Assembly (NCBI GenBank): GCA_902363515.1
Contig: CABJAN010000007.1
Coordinates: 1-64,000 of the forward strand
Direction of reading: 5' to 3'
DNA length: 64,000 bases
Source: Bacillota bacterium
GTDB taxonomy: Bacteria; Bacillota; Clostridia; Lachnospirales; Lachnospiraceae
Position numbers and translations under genes: made by a program. Each line of letters opens with the position of its first letter. Position 1 is the stretch's first letter. Under the pieces are notes generated by a model. That model was not told the DNA's origin. It saw nothing but the letters and a program-made list of their open reading frames with translations, and did no database searches. Of the stretch, positions 15,579 to 24,082 are shown in pieces.

Positions 15579-17159
15579 ATGCCCTGTCCACACAATGAAA
15601 TCACGATTGTGCAGCGCAGCCAGCGACAGTCTGCGGTTGCCGCCGCTGCTTACCAGAGTGGCGAAAAGCTGTTCTGTGAATACGACCAGCAAGTGAAGCA
15701 CTACCCGGAAAAGCGTGGCATCGTCCACAATGAAATCCTGCTCCCGGCAAATGCCCCACGGTCGTATGCAGACCGCAATACTCTATGGAACGCCGCCGAA
15801 GCGGTGGAGAAACAATGGAACTCCCAGCTTGCAAGGCGGTGGGTGCTTACCATCCCCAGAGAGATACCGCCTGACCAGTACGCTGTCCTTGTCCGGGAGT
15901 TTTGTGAACAGCAGTTTGTTTCCAAAGGCATGATTGCTGACTTTGCCATCCATGACCCCCATCCGCCGGGACACAACCCCCACGCCCATGTCCTGCTCAC
16001 TATGAGGGCAATGGACGAACATGGAAAATGGCTTCCCAAGAGCCGCAAGGTTTATGACCTTGATGAAAACGGGGAACGGATAAAGCTGCCGTCCGGCAGG
16101 TGGAAAAGTCACAAGGAGGATACGGTTGACTGGAACGACCAGAAGTATTGTGAAATCTGGCGGCATGAATGGGAGGTTATCCAGAACCGCTATCTGGAAG
16201 CTAATAACCGCCCGGAGCGTGTGGACTTGCGTTCCTATGCCAGACAGGGGCTTGATGTTGTCCCTACTGTCCATGAGGGGGCTGCTGTCCGGCAGATGGA
16301 AAAGCGTGGTATCCAGACGAATATCGGCAACCTGAACCGGGAAATCAGAGCCGCCAACAGTCTGATGAAGTCCATCCGGCAGCTTATCCAAAACCTCAAA
16401 GGCTGGATTACCGAGCTGGGCGAAAAACGGAAAGAGCTGCTTGCACAAAAAGCGGCGGAGGAAGCGACACTTCTTCCCAATCTGCTGATGAAGTATATGG
16501 AGATACGCAAGGAAGAACGGAAGGACTGGACAAGGGCTGGACAAAACCGGGGGACTTCACAGGACTTAAAGGCAGTCAGCGAATCCCTGTCCTATCTCCG
16601 GCAAAAGGGGCTTTCCACTGTGGAGGACTTAGAAGCATTTCTGGAATCTTCCGGGAAATCAGCCGCAGATTACCGCAATCAGATGAAGCCAAAGGAAGCC
16701 CGAAGCAAAGTGATTGACGGGATTCTTGCCAGCCGGACAGACTGCAAGGAATGTAAGCCTGTCTATGAGAAGTACCAGAAGATATTTTTTAAGAAAACAA
16801 AGGAGAAATTCAAACAGGAACACCCGGAGGTTGCCCGGTATGCGAAAGCCGCTGCCTACCTTGCCAAGCACCCAGATGATAAGGACAGTACCCAAAAGGA
16901 GCTGCAAGAGGAGCAGGAAACGCTTCTCAGCGAAATCGCAGAGCTGAAAGTACCACTGACCGAGGTACAGGAGGATTTGAAGAAGCTGCGGGACATCCGC
17001 TACTGGGTACGGAAAGCCACACCCGGCACAGAGGAAAGCAAAGAGCCGCCCAAGAAGCAGCCCATCAAGGAAGTCTTACAGGATAAGGCAGACGAGAAAA
17101 AAGCACAAAGAACCGCCCCGGCACAGGCGAAACACCGACAACAGGATATGGAACTTTAA
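15579..17159 (+). CDS. mobA: MobA/MobL-family relaxase (MOBQ)
   Basis: A 526-residue relaxase that should nick the oriT at 14623-14669 and lead the strand into a recipient. The N-terminal domain (about 1-250) has the family's first motif ITIVQRSQRQSAVAAAAYQSG. The metal-binding histidines are in HDPHPPGHNPHAHVLLTMRA near residue 130. The C-terminal half is a charged coiled coil without a primase or helicase domain. Start 15579 follows AGGAGGG by 8 bases. Its family agrees with the IncQ-like nick sequence. Confidence 0.92.
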   Translation: MPCPHNEITIVQRSQRQSAVAAAAYQSGEKLFCEYDQQVKHYPEKRGIVHNEILLPANAPRSYADRNTLWNAAEAVEKQWNSQLARRWVLTIPREIPPDQYAVLVREFCEQQFVSKGMIADFAIHDPHPPGHNPHAHVLLTMRAMDEHGKWLPKSRKVYDLDENGERIKLPSGRWKSHKEDTVDWNDQKYCEIWRHEWEVIQNRYLEANNRPERVDLRSYARQGLDVVPTVHEGAAVRQMEKRGIQTNIGNLNREIRAANSLMKSIRQLIQNLKGWITELGEKRKELLAQKAAEEATLLPNLLMKYMEIRKEERKDWTRAGQNRGTSQDLKAVSESLSYLRQKGLSTVEDLEAFLESSGKSAADYRNQMKPKEARSKVIDGILASRTDCKECKPVYEKYQKIFFKKTKEKFKQEHPEVARYAKAAAYLAKHPDDKDSTQKELQEEQETLLSEIAELKVPLTEVQEDLKKLRDIRYWVRKATPGTEESKEPPKKQPIKEVLQDKADEKKAQRTAPAQAKHRQQDMEL

Positions 17160-17224
17160 CAGGCACTTGCCATTTTCAATCAGAGAATGTCAGGTGCTTT
17201 TCTTATTTTCAAGGAGGGATAGAT

Positions 17225-17869
17225 TTGAATGTATTTGAAGCTGTGAAGCAGTCCGTCACAACAAGACAGGCTGCGGAGCATTATGGAATCCGTATAGGTC
17301 GGAACGGGATGGCTTGCTGCCCGTTCCATAACGATAAAACCCCAAGCATGAAGCTGGATCGGCGTTACCACTGCTTCGGCTGCGGTGCGGATGGGGATGT
17401 GATTGATTTTGCCGCCGCCCTGTATGGGCTGGGAAAGAAAGAAGCCGCTGTACAACTGGCACAGGACTTTGGGCTTTCCTATGAGGACTGGAAGCCGCCG
17501 GGAAAGGCAAAAAAGCCCAAGCCCCGGCAGAAATCCCCGGAGGAACAGTTTCAGGAAGCAAAGAAACGCTGCTTCCGTATTCTTGCCGACTATCTCCACC
17601 TGCTCCGGGCATGGAGAAAGGAATATGCCCCGCACTCCCCGGAGGAAGCCTTTCATCCCCGGTTTGTGGAAGCCTTACAGAAGCAAGACCAAGTGGAATA
17701 TCTGCTGGATGTGCTGCTCTTTGGGGAAACGGAGGAAAAAGCGGCTTTGATTATGGACTACGGAAAGGATGTGATACAGCTTGAACAGCGAATGGCAGAG
17801 CTTGCAGCCGCAGACGCAGCAAGAACTAAAAAATACCATGAACGCCATGCAGCCGCCCCAGAGCATTGA
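17225..17869 (+). CDS. CHC2 zinc-finger DNA primase fragment protein
   Basis: A 214-residue protein with the DnaG-type zinc-binding domain at about residues 28-60: CCPFHNDKTPSMKLD then YHCFGCGADGDVIDF. The TOPRIM catalytic domain of full primases is absent, and the C-terminal 130 residues are helical and charged. It starts at TTG (17225) with AGGAGGG 6 bases upstream. It probably works with the VapE ATPase that it overlaps, providing primer synthesis or DNA loading for element replication. Confidence 0.85.
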   Translation: MNVFEAVKQSVTTRQAAEHYGIRIGRNGMACCPFHNDKTPSMKLDRRYHCFGCGADGDVIDFAAALYGLGKKEAAVQLAQDFGLSYEDWKPPGKAKKPKPRQKSPEEQFQEAKKRCFRILADYLHLLRAWRKEYAPHSPEEAFHPRFVEALQKQDQVEYLLDVLLFGETEEKAALIMDYGKDVIQLEQRMAELAAADAARTKKYHERHAAAPEH

Positions 17870-19175
17870 GGAAATCAAGGCGGGGCTGGAAACTACCGAG
17901 AAAGGCGGTGTCCGTCAGAGCATACGGAACTGCCTGACCGTATTCCAGTGTGACCCTCTGCTTTCCGGGGCTATCGCATACAACATCCTGACTGACCGCA
18001 AGGACATCATAAAGCCCATCGGCTTCCACAGAGAAAACACTGCCCTGAACGATACGGATATGAAGTATCTGCTTCTTTATCTGGAAGAAACCTACGGGCT
18101 TACCAATGAGAAAAAGATTGATAACGCCATCGGGATTGTGGCAAATGAAAACAAGTACCATCCCATCCGGGACTATTTAAGTGCCCTTGTGTGGGACGGG
18201 ACAGAACGAATCCGTTTCTGCCTGCGGCATTTTCTGGGGGCTGACGCAGATGATTACACCTATGAAGCGTTGAAGCTGTTCCTGCTGGGTGCAATCTCAC
18301 GAGCCTTTCAGCCGGGGTGCAAGTTTGAAATCATGCTCTGTCTGGTAGGCGGTCAGGGGGCTGGCAAGTCCACCTTCTTCCGCCTGCTGGCAGTCCGGGA
18401 CGAGTGGTTCTCCGATGATTTGCGGAAGCTGGATGATGACAATGTGTACCGCAAGCTGCAAGGTCACTGGATTATCGAAATGTCGGAAATGATGGCAACC
18501 GCCAATGCCAAGAGCATTGAGGAAATCAAGTCATTTTTAAGCCGGCAGAAAGAAGTTTACAAGATACCCTATGAAACCCACCCGGCAGACCGCCCCCGTC
18601 AGTGCGTGTTTGGCGGCACTTCCAATGCCCTTGACTTCCTGCCCCTTGACCGTTCCGGCAACCGCCGCTTTATCCCCGTCATGGTGTACCCGGAGCAAGC
18701 CGAGGTTCACATTTTGGAGGACGAAGCCGCTTCCAGAGCCTATATCGAGCAGATGTGGGCAGAAGCTATGGAGATTTACCGAAGCGGCAGATTCAAGCTG
18801 GCTTTCAGCCCCACCATGCAACGGTATCTCAAAGAACACCAGCGGGATTTTATGCCGGAGGACACCAAAGCCGGAATGATACAGGCGTATCTTGATAAGT
18901 ACACCGGGAGCATGGTCTGTTCCAAGCAGCTTTACAAGGAAGCCTTGAACCACACCTTTGACGAGCCGAAGCAATGGGAAATCCGGGAAATCAACGAGAT
19001 TATGAACCAGTGCATTACCGGCTGGCGGTACTTCCCGAACCCAAGAATGTTTTCCGAATATGGCAGACAAAAGGGCTGGGAGCGTGAAAACCCGGCAACG
19101 GACTCCGGCAACCCGTCTGAAAAAACGATGGACGGTTTTGTGGAGGTCGCAGAACAGATGGAGCTTCCATTCTGA
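17838..19175 (+). CDS. VapE family P-loop ATPase/helicase
   Basis: A 445-residue protein of the virulence-associated E family, a group of superfamily 3-like helicases encoded by phage satellites and integrative elements. Walker A is VGGQGAGKSTFFR near residue 190; Walker B is probably GHWIIEMSEM; an arginine-rich sensor region has FLPLDRSGNRRF. It follows the CHC2 protein with a 32-base overlap, which makes a primase-helicase pair. Start 17838 is chosen as the ATG before AMQPPQSIEEIK; an in-frame TTG at 17781 is possible. Confidence 0.85.
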   Translation: MNAMQPPQSIEEIKAGLETTEKGGVRQSIRNCLTVFQCDPLLSGAIAYNILTDRKDIIKPIGFHRENTALNDTDMKYLLLYLEETYGLTNEKKIDNAIGIVANENKYHPIRDYLSALVWDGTERIRFCLRHFLGADADDYTYEALKLFLLGAISRAFQPGCKFEIMLCLVGGQGAGKSTFFRLLAVRDEWFSDDLRKLDDDNVYRKLQGHWIIEMSEMMATANAKSIEEIKSFLSRQKEVYKIPYETHPADRPRQCVFGGTSNALDFLPLDRSGNRRFIPVMVYPEQAEVHILEDEAASRAYIEQMWAEAMEIYRSGRFKLAFSPTMQRYLKEHQRDFMPEDTKAGMIQAYLDKYTGSMVCSKQLYKEALNHTFDEPKQWEIREINEIMNQCITGWRYFPNPRMFSEYGRQKGWERENPATDSGNPSEKTMDGFVEVAEQMELPF

Positions 19176-19371
19176 AAAGGACAGCCCGTTGCACCCCTGT
19201 TGCTATCCCGTTGCCGAGCCGGTTGCCGGGGGAAATCCCATAACTGCGGGCTTTTCTCCCTTATAACAACCAAAACAACAGAAAAATAAAAGAAAAGTAT
19301 AAATAGTAAGTAATGCCAGACTGAGATTGTTTGCAAGGTCTTTTGAAGCCCGTTGCCGGACTTCGTTGCCG
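19091..19371 (+). repeat. Cluster of GTTGCCGG-type short repeats
   Basis: The core CCGTTGC or GTTGCCG recurs: reverse-strand copies at 19091-19101 and 19105-19114 inside the end of vapE, and forward copies at 19185-19192, 19207-19216, 19219-19231, 19349-19359 and 19362-19371. The cluster follows the primase-VapE genes and could be an iteron-like origin. The interval 19176-19415 holds no gene. Confidence 0.4.
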
Positions 19372-19415
19372 ACACCCTCTGTCTGGCTATTTTCATGTAT
19401 GGAGGATAACTGCCT

Positions 19416-19649
19416 ATGGCAAATAATAAGATGAATATAGAAGGAAAAAATTACTCGGATATTCCGGTGTGGCGTAGATATACGCTTACCATTGAGGAAG
19501 CAGCCAGATATTATCATATCGGCGAAGGAAAATTGAGAACGCTTATTGACACACATCCCAATGAGGATTTTTATGTGATGAACGGCAATCGTGCCCTCAT
19601 TAAGCGTGAGAAATTTGAGAGGTATCTGGATCAGGCTACGGCTGTGTAA
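19416..19649 (+). CDS. xis: Tn916-type excisionase
   Basis: A 77-residue basic DNA-binding protein of the Tn916 Xis family, needed with Int for excision. The winged-helix part reads YTLTIEEAARYYHIGEGKLR, then FYVMNGNRALIKREKFERYLD. GGAGG lies 10 bases upstream of the ATG. It precedes int, with a terminator-like hairpin between them. Confidence 0.9.
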   Translation: MANNKMNIEGKNYSDIPVWRRYTLTIEEAARYYHIGEGKLRTLIDTHPNEDFYVMNGNRALIKREKFERYLDQATAV

Positions 19650-19694
19650 ACAGAGCTGACAGATTTACCAATTTCACATGATATAACTATGCGG

Positions 19695-19745
19695 AGAGCC
19701 GGATTTGTGCTATGATAAGAGTGCAAGTCTGGCTCTCTTTTTTTG
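19695..19745 (+). terminator. Terminator-like hairpin between xis and int
   Basis: AGAGCCGGA (19695-19703) pairs with TCTGGCTCT (19728-19736, one G-T pair) and is followed by C and eight T. It would limit int expression from the upstream promoter. Confidence 0.7.
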
Positions 19746-19760
19746 AAAGGAGAGTTCACG

Positions 19761-20960
19761 ATGAGTGAGAAAAGACGAGATAACCGTAATCGGATTTTGC
19801 GAGAGGGCGAGTACCAGCGTAAGGATGGGAGGTATCGGTTCCGCTATATTGATGAGGACGGAAAAGAGAAAAATGTATACAGTTGGCGTTTGGACAAGAA
19901 TGACCCAATGCCAAAAGGGAAGAAGCGGGAGCCTTCCCTGCGTGAGAAAGAAAAACAGATTGAAGCGGATTTGTTTGACCGTATCGTAACCAACGGTGGC
20001 AACTATACTGTTTTGGAACTGGTAGAAAAGTACATTTCATTGAAAACAGGAGTTCGTCACAATACGGTTGCCGGATATAAAACGGTCATCAATATGCTGA
20101 AAAAAGAGAGTTTTGGGAATCTGCGAATTGATAAGGTGCGTTTGTCAGATGCAAAGGCATGGTTAATTAAGCTCCAGCAGATTGATGGACGGGGATACAG
20201 TTCGATTCATTCTATCAGGGGAGTTCTCAGACCGGCATTTCAGATGGCAGTAGATGATGACCTGCTCCGTAAAAATCCATTTGAATTTGAACTTGCATCC
20301 GTCATTGTCAATGATTCTGTTACCAGAGAAGCGATTACCCGAAAGCAGCAGAGAGATTTACTGAAGTTTATTCAGGAAGATAAACATTTCAGCAGATACT
20401 ATGATGCAATCTATATTCTTTTTCACACAGGGCTTCGTATCTCAGAGTTCTGTGGGCTGACGGTTTCAGAAATCGAGTTTGGAGAAATGCGTATCAAGGT
20501 AGACCATCAGTTACAGCGTACTGCACAGATGCAGTATGTAATTGAAGAACCAAAAACAGATAAAGGCATCCGCTATGTGCCGATGACGGAAGCTGTCGCA
20601 GCGTGTTTTCGCAGAATCATTGCCAACCGCAAGACACCAAAAGTTGAACCGATGGTGGAAGGATATGCAGGATTTTTGTTTCTGGATAAAAACGATATGC
20701 CGATGGTTGCCCTTCACTGGGAAAAGTATCTGGAGCATATTATTCAGAAATACAATAAAATTTACCGTATCCAGATGCCGAAAGTTACCCCTCATGTATG
20801 CAGGCACACCTTTTGCTCTAATATGGCAAAATCTGGGATGAATCCGAAAACCTTGCAGTATATCATGGGTCACGCAGACATCAGTGTAACCTTGAACACT
20901 TACACCCATGTGAATTTTGATGATGCAAAGGAAGAAGTATATCGGATAGCGAATAGTTAA
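19761..20960 (+). CDS. int: Tn916-family tyrosine integrase
   Basis: A 399-residue tyrosine recombinase that catalyses integration and excision of the element. An arm-binding N-terminal domain (about 1-65, RREDN-like start and DGRYRFRYIDEDGKEK) is followed by a core-binding domain. The catalytic domain has Arg in TGLRISEFCGLT, HVCRHTFCSNMA for the His-x-x-Arg box, GHADIS and the final Tyr in TLNTYTHV. Start 19761 follows AAAGGAG by 8 bases. It is the last gene before the right end. Confidence 0.93.
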   Translation: MSEKRRDNRNRILREGEYQRKDGRYRFRYIDEDGKEKNVYSWRLDKNDPMPKGKKREPSLREKEKQIEADLFDRIVTNGGNYTVLELVEKYISLKTGVRHNTVAGYKTVINMLKKESFGNLRIDKVRLSDAKAWLIKLQQIDGRGYSSIHSIRGVLRPAFQMAVDDDLLRKNPFEFELASVIVNDSVTREAITRKQQRDLLKFIQEDKHFSRYYDAIYILFHTGLRISEFCGLTVSEIEFGEMRIKVDHQLQRTAQMQYVIEEPKTDKGIRYVPMTEAVAACFRRIIANRKTPKVEPMVEGYAGFLFLDKNDMPMVALHWEKYLEHIIQKYNKIYRIQMPKVTPHVCRHTFCSNMAKSGMNPKTLQYIMGHADISVTLNTYTHVNFDDAKEEVYRIANS

Positions 20961-20986
20961 AAAAGCTCGTTGGTAAGGACGCTTGC

Positions 20987-21007
20987 TTTACCAATGGATT
21001 TACCAAG
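20987..21007 (+). repeat. Right paired arm-type repeats of the element
   Basis: TTTACCAAT (20987-20995) and TTTACCAAG (20999-21007) mirror the left pair at 10385-10404. The right pair is spaced 12 bases and the left pair 11. Confidence 0.55.
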
Positions 21008-21109
21008 ATTGCAGGGAAAAACACAAGAAAATACGAGAAGATTTGAGAAGATACCTTGAAAAGAAAGGAAAACTCAAAAGTCGGAAAACCCTGAAATATC
21101 AAGCGTTTG

Positions 21110-21184
21110 AGAAGAAATACAAGACTTAAATGGAGATATAAAAAGATGATTAAAGTATTATTCATTTGCCACGGCAATATTTGC
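21110..21184 (+). repeat. Right attachment-side repeat
   Basis: Imperfect repeat of 10244-10312 covering the leader and first codons of the phosphatase gene. The 13-mer GATATAAAAAGAT (21135-21147) recurs downstream of the second integrase at 26557-26569. This suggests the leader here came with the element. Confidence 0.6.
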
Positions 21185-21610
21185 CGCAGCACCATGGCTC
21201 AATTTGTCTTCCAGGACATGATAAACCAGGCCAATTTAACAAACAAATTCCACATTGATTCTGCTGCCACCAGCAGGGAAGAAATCGGAAATCCTCCACA
21301 CTATGGAACCATCAACAAGCTCCGTCAAGTAGGGATTCCCGTTCTTCCCCACCGGGCAACGCAGATGACCAGGCAGGATTATCAGGAATATGATTATCTC
21401 ATTGGAATGGATGAATGGAATATCCGAAACATGCTGCGGATTGCGGGCAAAGACCCGGAGAAAAAAATTCACATGCTTCTGGATTTTACCCAGTTTCCAA
21501 GAGCCATCGCAGACCCCTGGTATACTGGAAATTTTGATGTAACTTATGAAGATGTAAAAGAAGGCTGTGAAGCACTTCTAAAATACCTTAGAAAAGAACA
21601 CCTTATATAA
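21146..21610 (+). CDS. Low-molecular-weight protein-tyrosine phosphatase
   Basis: A 154-residue phosphatase of the low-molecular-weight class, which also includes arsenate reductases. The P-loop CHGNICRS starts at residue 8 with Cys and Arg intact, and the general acid Asp is in IADPWYTG near residue 124. Start 21146 lies just past GGAGATATAA. The first codons lie in the attachment repeat, so the element has rebuilt the 5' end without breaking the frame. The substrate is probably a tyrosine-phosphorylated regulator of exopolysaccharide or stress, but this is not shown. Confidence 0.9.
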   Translation: MIKVLFICHGNICRSTMAQFVFQDMINQANLTNKFHIDSAATSREEIGNPPHYGTINKLRQVGIPVLPHRATQMTRQDYQEYDYLIGMDEWNIRNMLRIAGKDPEKKIHMLLDFTQFPRAIADPWYTGNFDVTYEDVKEGCEALLKYLRKEHLI

Positions 21611-21615
21611 GTATT

Positions 21616-22308
21616 TTAATGTTGCCTGCAAAAGGTCTGATAGACCTCTCTGGCAATGGCAGATGCACCTGCACTGTCCGGATGCACCCCGTCTAAAAGA
21701 AAGTATTCCGGGTGATTTCTGGTTGCTTCGTGGATATCAATAACCGGGAGATTATGCTCCTTTCCAAAAGAAAGTATGGCATTGGAAATGATATCTGCCA
21801 CATCTGCCTGCATTTTATAATGGTCTTTCAGCTTAAAATATCCTGTGAACACTGTAGCGGGTGTCATAAGATAAATTTCAGGATTGCTGTCCAGGTTCTG
21901 GTAATGACTTACTAAAGCTTCCAAATCTGAAAGAAAATTTTCAGTACCAGTCCAGTTATAGGGTTTCGTATCATTGGTACCCAGCATAAGAAAAATAACA
22001 TCCGGCTGGAAATCACTGCTTTTTTTGAAATTGGGGTGATTCCAATAAGAAAAATTGGCATCCTTTTGCAAAGTATGTCCACTGGCGCCAAAATTTTCTA
22101 CCAAGTACCGCCCTCCCAGCAATTGCTGTAACTGTGCTGGATAAGAATTCAGAAATTTATCTTCAATTTTGGCTCCGTAAGTAATGCTATCTCCCACGCA
22201 GGCAACCCGTACCGCATAAGTCTTTTGCAAGTTAAGCAAGAGAATCGGAGACACTATTATAAGAAGAATTATGAATAGCAAAAAACTGCGTTTTACATTT
22301 CTTTTCAT
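21616..22308 (-). CDS. Membrane-anchored SGNH/GDSL hydrolase
   Basis: A 230-residue esterase or deacetylase with an N-terminal signal anchor (residues 8-28). The four SGNH blocks are complete: GDSITYG (nucleophile Ser), NFGASG, LGTNDT and DGVHPDSAG. It should act outside the membrane, perhaps on acetylated carbohydrate or wall polymers. AAAGGAG lies 7 bases before the start. It is convergent with the phosphatase gene, with only 5 bases between them. Confidence 0.88.
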   Translation of the reverse strand: MKRNVKRSFLLFIILLIIVSPILLLNLQKTYAVRVACVGDSITYGAKIEDKFLNSYPAQLQQLLGGRYLVENFGASGHTLQKDANFSYWNHPNFKKSSDFQPDVIFLMLGTNDTKPYNWTGTENFLSDLEALVSHYQNLDSNPEIYLMTPATVFTGYFKLKDHYKMQADVADIISNAILSFGKEHNLPVIDIHEATRNHPEYFLLDGVHPDSAGASAIAREVYQTFCRQH

Positions 22309-22409
22309 GGAAAAACTCCTTTGTATCTGTTATATGAGCACAGGCGGCAAACAAAATTTGTCCTCATGAGAATATTGTAAAAGCAAATGATAAAAATTAC
22401 AAGGCAGGG

Positions 22410-23084
22410 ATGAAAATGAAGGAAAAAATAGAAGAACTTTTAAAGAATTTGTCATTTTGGAATCGACTTCAGGAATCAGAAAGAGAACTTGTGGTACAAA
22501 ATTCAAAAATTATGGAATATCAGGCAGGTGACGCTGTTTATTCCGGAGGTACCCAGTGTCTGGGAATGATGATGGTGTTAGAGGGAACCCTCCGCACCTA
22601 TCTGTTATCTGACGAAGGAAAAGAAGTTACCATTTACCGGCTTCGCCAGGGAGACGTTTGCGTATTGGCGGCTTCCTGTATTCTGTCTGCCATTACCTTT
22701 GATGTGGAAATGGAGGCGCAGACAGATACCCGCCTTCTTCTGGTACCCGCCTGGGTTTTATCCAAACTTCAGGACGAAAATGTGTATGTGGAAAACTTCA
22801 TTTACAAAGAAGCTGCCAAGCGCTTTTCAGACGTGGTAGAGGCATTGCAGCAGATGATGTTCTTAAGCCTGACTCAAAGAGTTGCTTCCTTTTTGCTGGA
22901 TGAATCCGCAAAGCAAAACACCTACAGCATTACCATGACCCATGAGGAGATTGCAAAAACCATCGGCAGCGCCAGGGAAGCAGTGAGCAGAATTCTGAAA
23001 CAGCTGGCAAAAGGCGACTATATTTCTTTGAATCGAGGGGAGATTAAAATCGAGGAAAAGGCGAGGCTTTATCAGTTGCTGTAG
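22410..23084 (+). CDS. Crp/Fnr-family transcriptional regulator
   Basis: A 224-residue regulator with an N-terminal cyclic-nucleotide-type barrel (about 15-130) and a C-terminal winged helix. The recognition helix region is MTHEEIAKTIGSAREAVSRILKQL. There is no N-terminal iron-sulfur cysteine cluster, so it is not a classical FNR. The ligand is unknown. A second ATG at 22416 is about as likely a start. Confidence 0.88.
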   Translation: MKMKEKIEELLKNLSFWNRLQESERELVVQNSKIMEYQAGDAVYSGGTQCLGMMMVLEGTLRTYLLSDEGKEVTIYRLRQGDVCVLAASCILSAITFDVEMEAQTDTRLLLVPAWVLSKLQDENVYVENFIYKEAAKRFSDVVEALQQMMFLSLTQRVASFLLDESAKQNTYSITMTHEEIAKTIGSAREAVSRILKQLAKGDYISLNRGEIKIEEKARLYQLL

Positions 23085-23093
23085 GGGAGTATG

Positions 23094-23121
23094 CCCGCCA
23101 CAAGGTTTGAGCTGTGGCGGG
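23094..23121 (+). terminator. Hairpin after the Crp/Fnr gene
   Basis: CCCGCCACA pairs perfectly with TGTGGCGGG across a 10-nt loop, 9 bases after the stop. The T run after it is weak. Confidence 0.55.
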
Positions 23122-23124
23122 TAT

Positions 23125-23346
23125 TAGCATGAGATTTAGAGCTTAAAAAGCTACCAAATCAACAAATCTTGACTCTCTGTTTCTCTCTGAAAAAGAAATC
23201 GAAAATCTTTTTCAGAACTGTATTCTCTCAGACTCCTGAGGACTATGTTTTGAGAGAAAGGACGGAAGTCAGGGCTTACAATCATCTTTCCTGCTTTCCA
23301 CGTAATTCTTTTAGAGAAAAGCTTTATATCTCTGCTAAAATATGAA
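23125..23346. other. Gene-free stretch with inverted repeats
   Basis: No gene seen. CTGAAAAAG/CTTTTTCAG form a perfect 9-bp repeat at 23187-23215, and TCTCTCA/TGAGAGA flank the next 35 bases. No promoter or known RNA is recognised. Confidence 0.3.
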
Positions 23347-23733
23347 TTACAATAATTTTTCTATATTCAGAATCAGCCCCTGATCCGCAGGCAACCAATC
23401 TACACTATACAAAGTATCTTTTGTCAACCAAGCTGCTGCTTCATGCTCTTTTAAGACCAAGTCTCCTGATTTGATTTTACAAATAAAGCAATCCATTGAT
23501 AAATGAAAGTTTGGATAGTCATACTCAACTGTATCTAATAATTTACCCACCTCGACTTCCGTATCTAACTCTTCTTTTATCTCTCTGACAAGTGCTTCCT
23601 CGGGTGTTTCACCCGCATCAATCTTTCCTCCCGGAAATTCCCAGCCATCTTTGAATTCACCGTATCCGCGCTGAGTTGCAAACACTTTGCTATCGTCAAT
23701 AATGATCGCCGCTACTACTCTAATTGTTTTCAT
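23347..23733 (-). CDS. Nudix hydrolase, MutT-like
   Basis: A 128-residue Nudix enzyme. The Nudix box is complete (GGKIDAGETPEEALVREIKEEL read in two parts: GGKIDAGETPEE, REIKEEL). The small size, the early VVAAIII strand and the CFICKIKSGDLVLKEHEAAAW segment fit the MutT or CTP pyrophosphohydrolase group that removes damaged or unwanted nucleotides. Start 23733 has GGAG 5 bases upstream. It lies 20 bases downstream of a truncated gene that probably shared its promoter. Confidence 0.88.
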   Translation of the reverse strand: MKTIRVVAAIIIDDSKVFATQRGYGEFKDGWEFPGGKIDAGETPEEALVREIKEELDTEVEVGKLLDTVEYDYPNFHLSMDCFICKIKSGDLVLKEHEAAAWLTKDTLYSVDWLPADQGLILNIEKLL

Positions 23734-23752
23734 GCTATCTCCTATCATTCCA

Positions 23753-23926
23753 TTATCCATTCACAATGTATTCGTAAATATCCTCACGCACCGGCGTATC
23801 CAATGCCCATTCAATTTCAACTGCAGTTTTATCAGTATTTGGCATTGTAAATTCTTTTACAAATCCAGTTGAAGTCATCCTTCCGAGATAATAGAATTCT
23901 TTTGAAATTTTATATCTGATTTCTGT
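23753..23926 (-). pseudogene. C-terminal remnant of an unknown gene
   Basis: About 57 codons are open without a start. They end in DTPVREDIYEYIVNG just upstream of the Nudix gene and in the same direction. The coding stretch is cut at about 23927, exactly where the second mobile remnant begins. I infer that integration removed its 5' part. The family is not recognised. Confidence 0.5.
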
Positions 23927-23980
23927 TTAATCGCATAAACACTACACTTTCAAGCATTTTGAAGTACAGAAAACACTCAT

Positions 23981-24001
23981 TTTACCACGAATTTACCACG
24001 A
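23981..24001 (+). repeat. Left paired arm-type repeats of the second element
   Basis: TTTACCACGA at 23981-23990 and 23992-24001, spaced 11 bases like the left pair of the larger element but with a different 3' half. Confidence 0.5.
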
Positions 24002-24025
24002 TTGAATGAGCCTTGATATGATATT

Positions 24026-24074
24026 CAAAAAACATGGGAGATACTACAAATTTATTGCGTAACTCCCATGTTTT
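24026..24074 (-). terminator. Terminator of the lipoprotein gene
   Basis: AACATGGGAG and CTCCCATGTT form a perfect 10-bp stem, followed by a T run on the minus strand. Confidence 0.8.
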
Positions 24075-24082
24075 CTTAATTA

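Larger units (their letters stand above)
10244..21184 (+). mobile_element. Integrative mobilizable element of about 10.9 kb inserted in a phosphatase gene
   Basis: The region lies between imperfect direct repeats of the phosphatase 5' end. It carries, in order: TnpV, small membrane protein, XRE regulator, membrane protein, second XRE regulator, small Cys protein, RepA-like protein, DUF3847, probable oriT, lipoprotein, relaxase, CHC2 primase, VapE, Xis and Int. There are no coupling protein or type IV secretion genes, so it can only be mobilized by another conjugative element. Primase plus VapE suggests it can replicate after excision. The central genes are visibly richer in G+C than the flanks, consistent with transfer. 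No resistance gene is present. The exact crossover point is not resolved. Confidence 0.8.

Noticed and set aside
17180..17656. A long leftward open frame opposite the CHC2 primase gene
   Set aside because: It mirrors a well-supported zinc-finger gene and has no start signal or family features.
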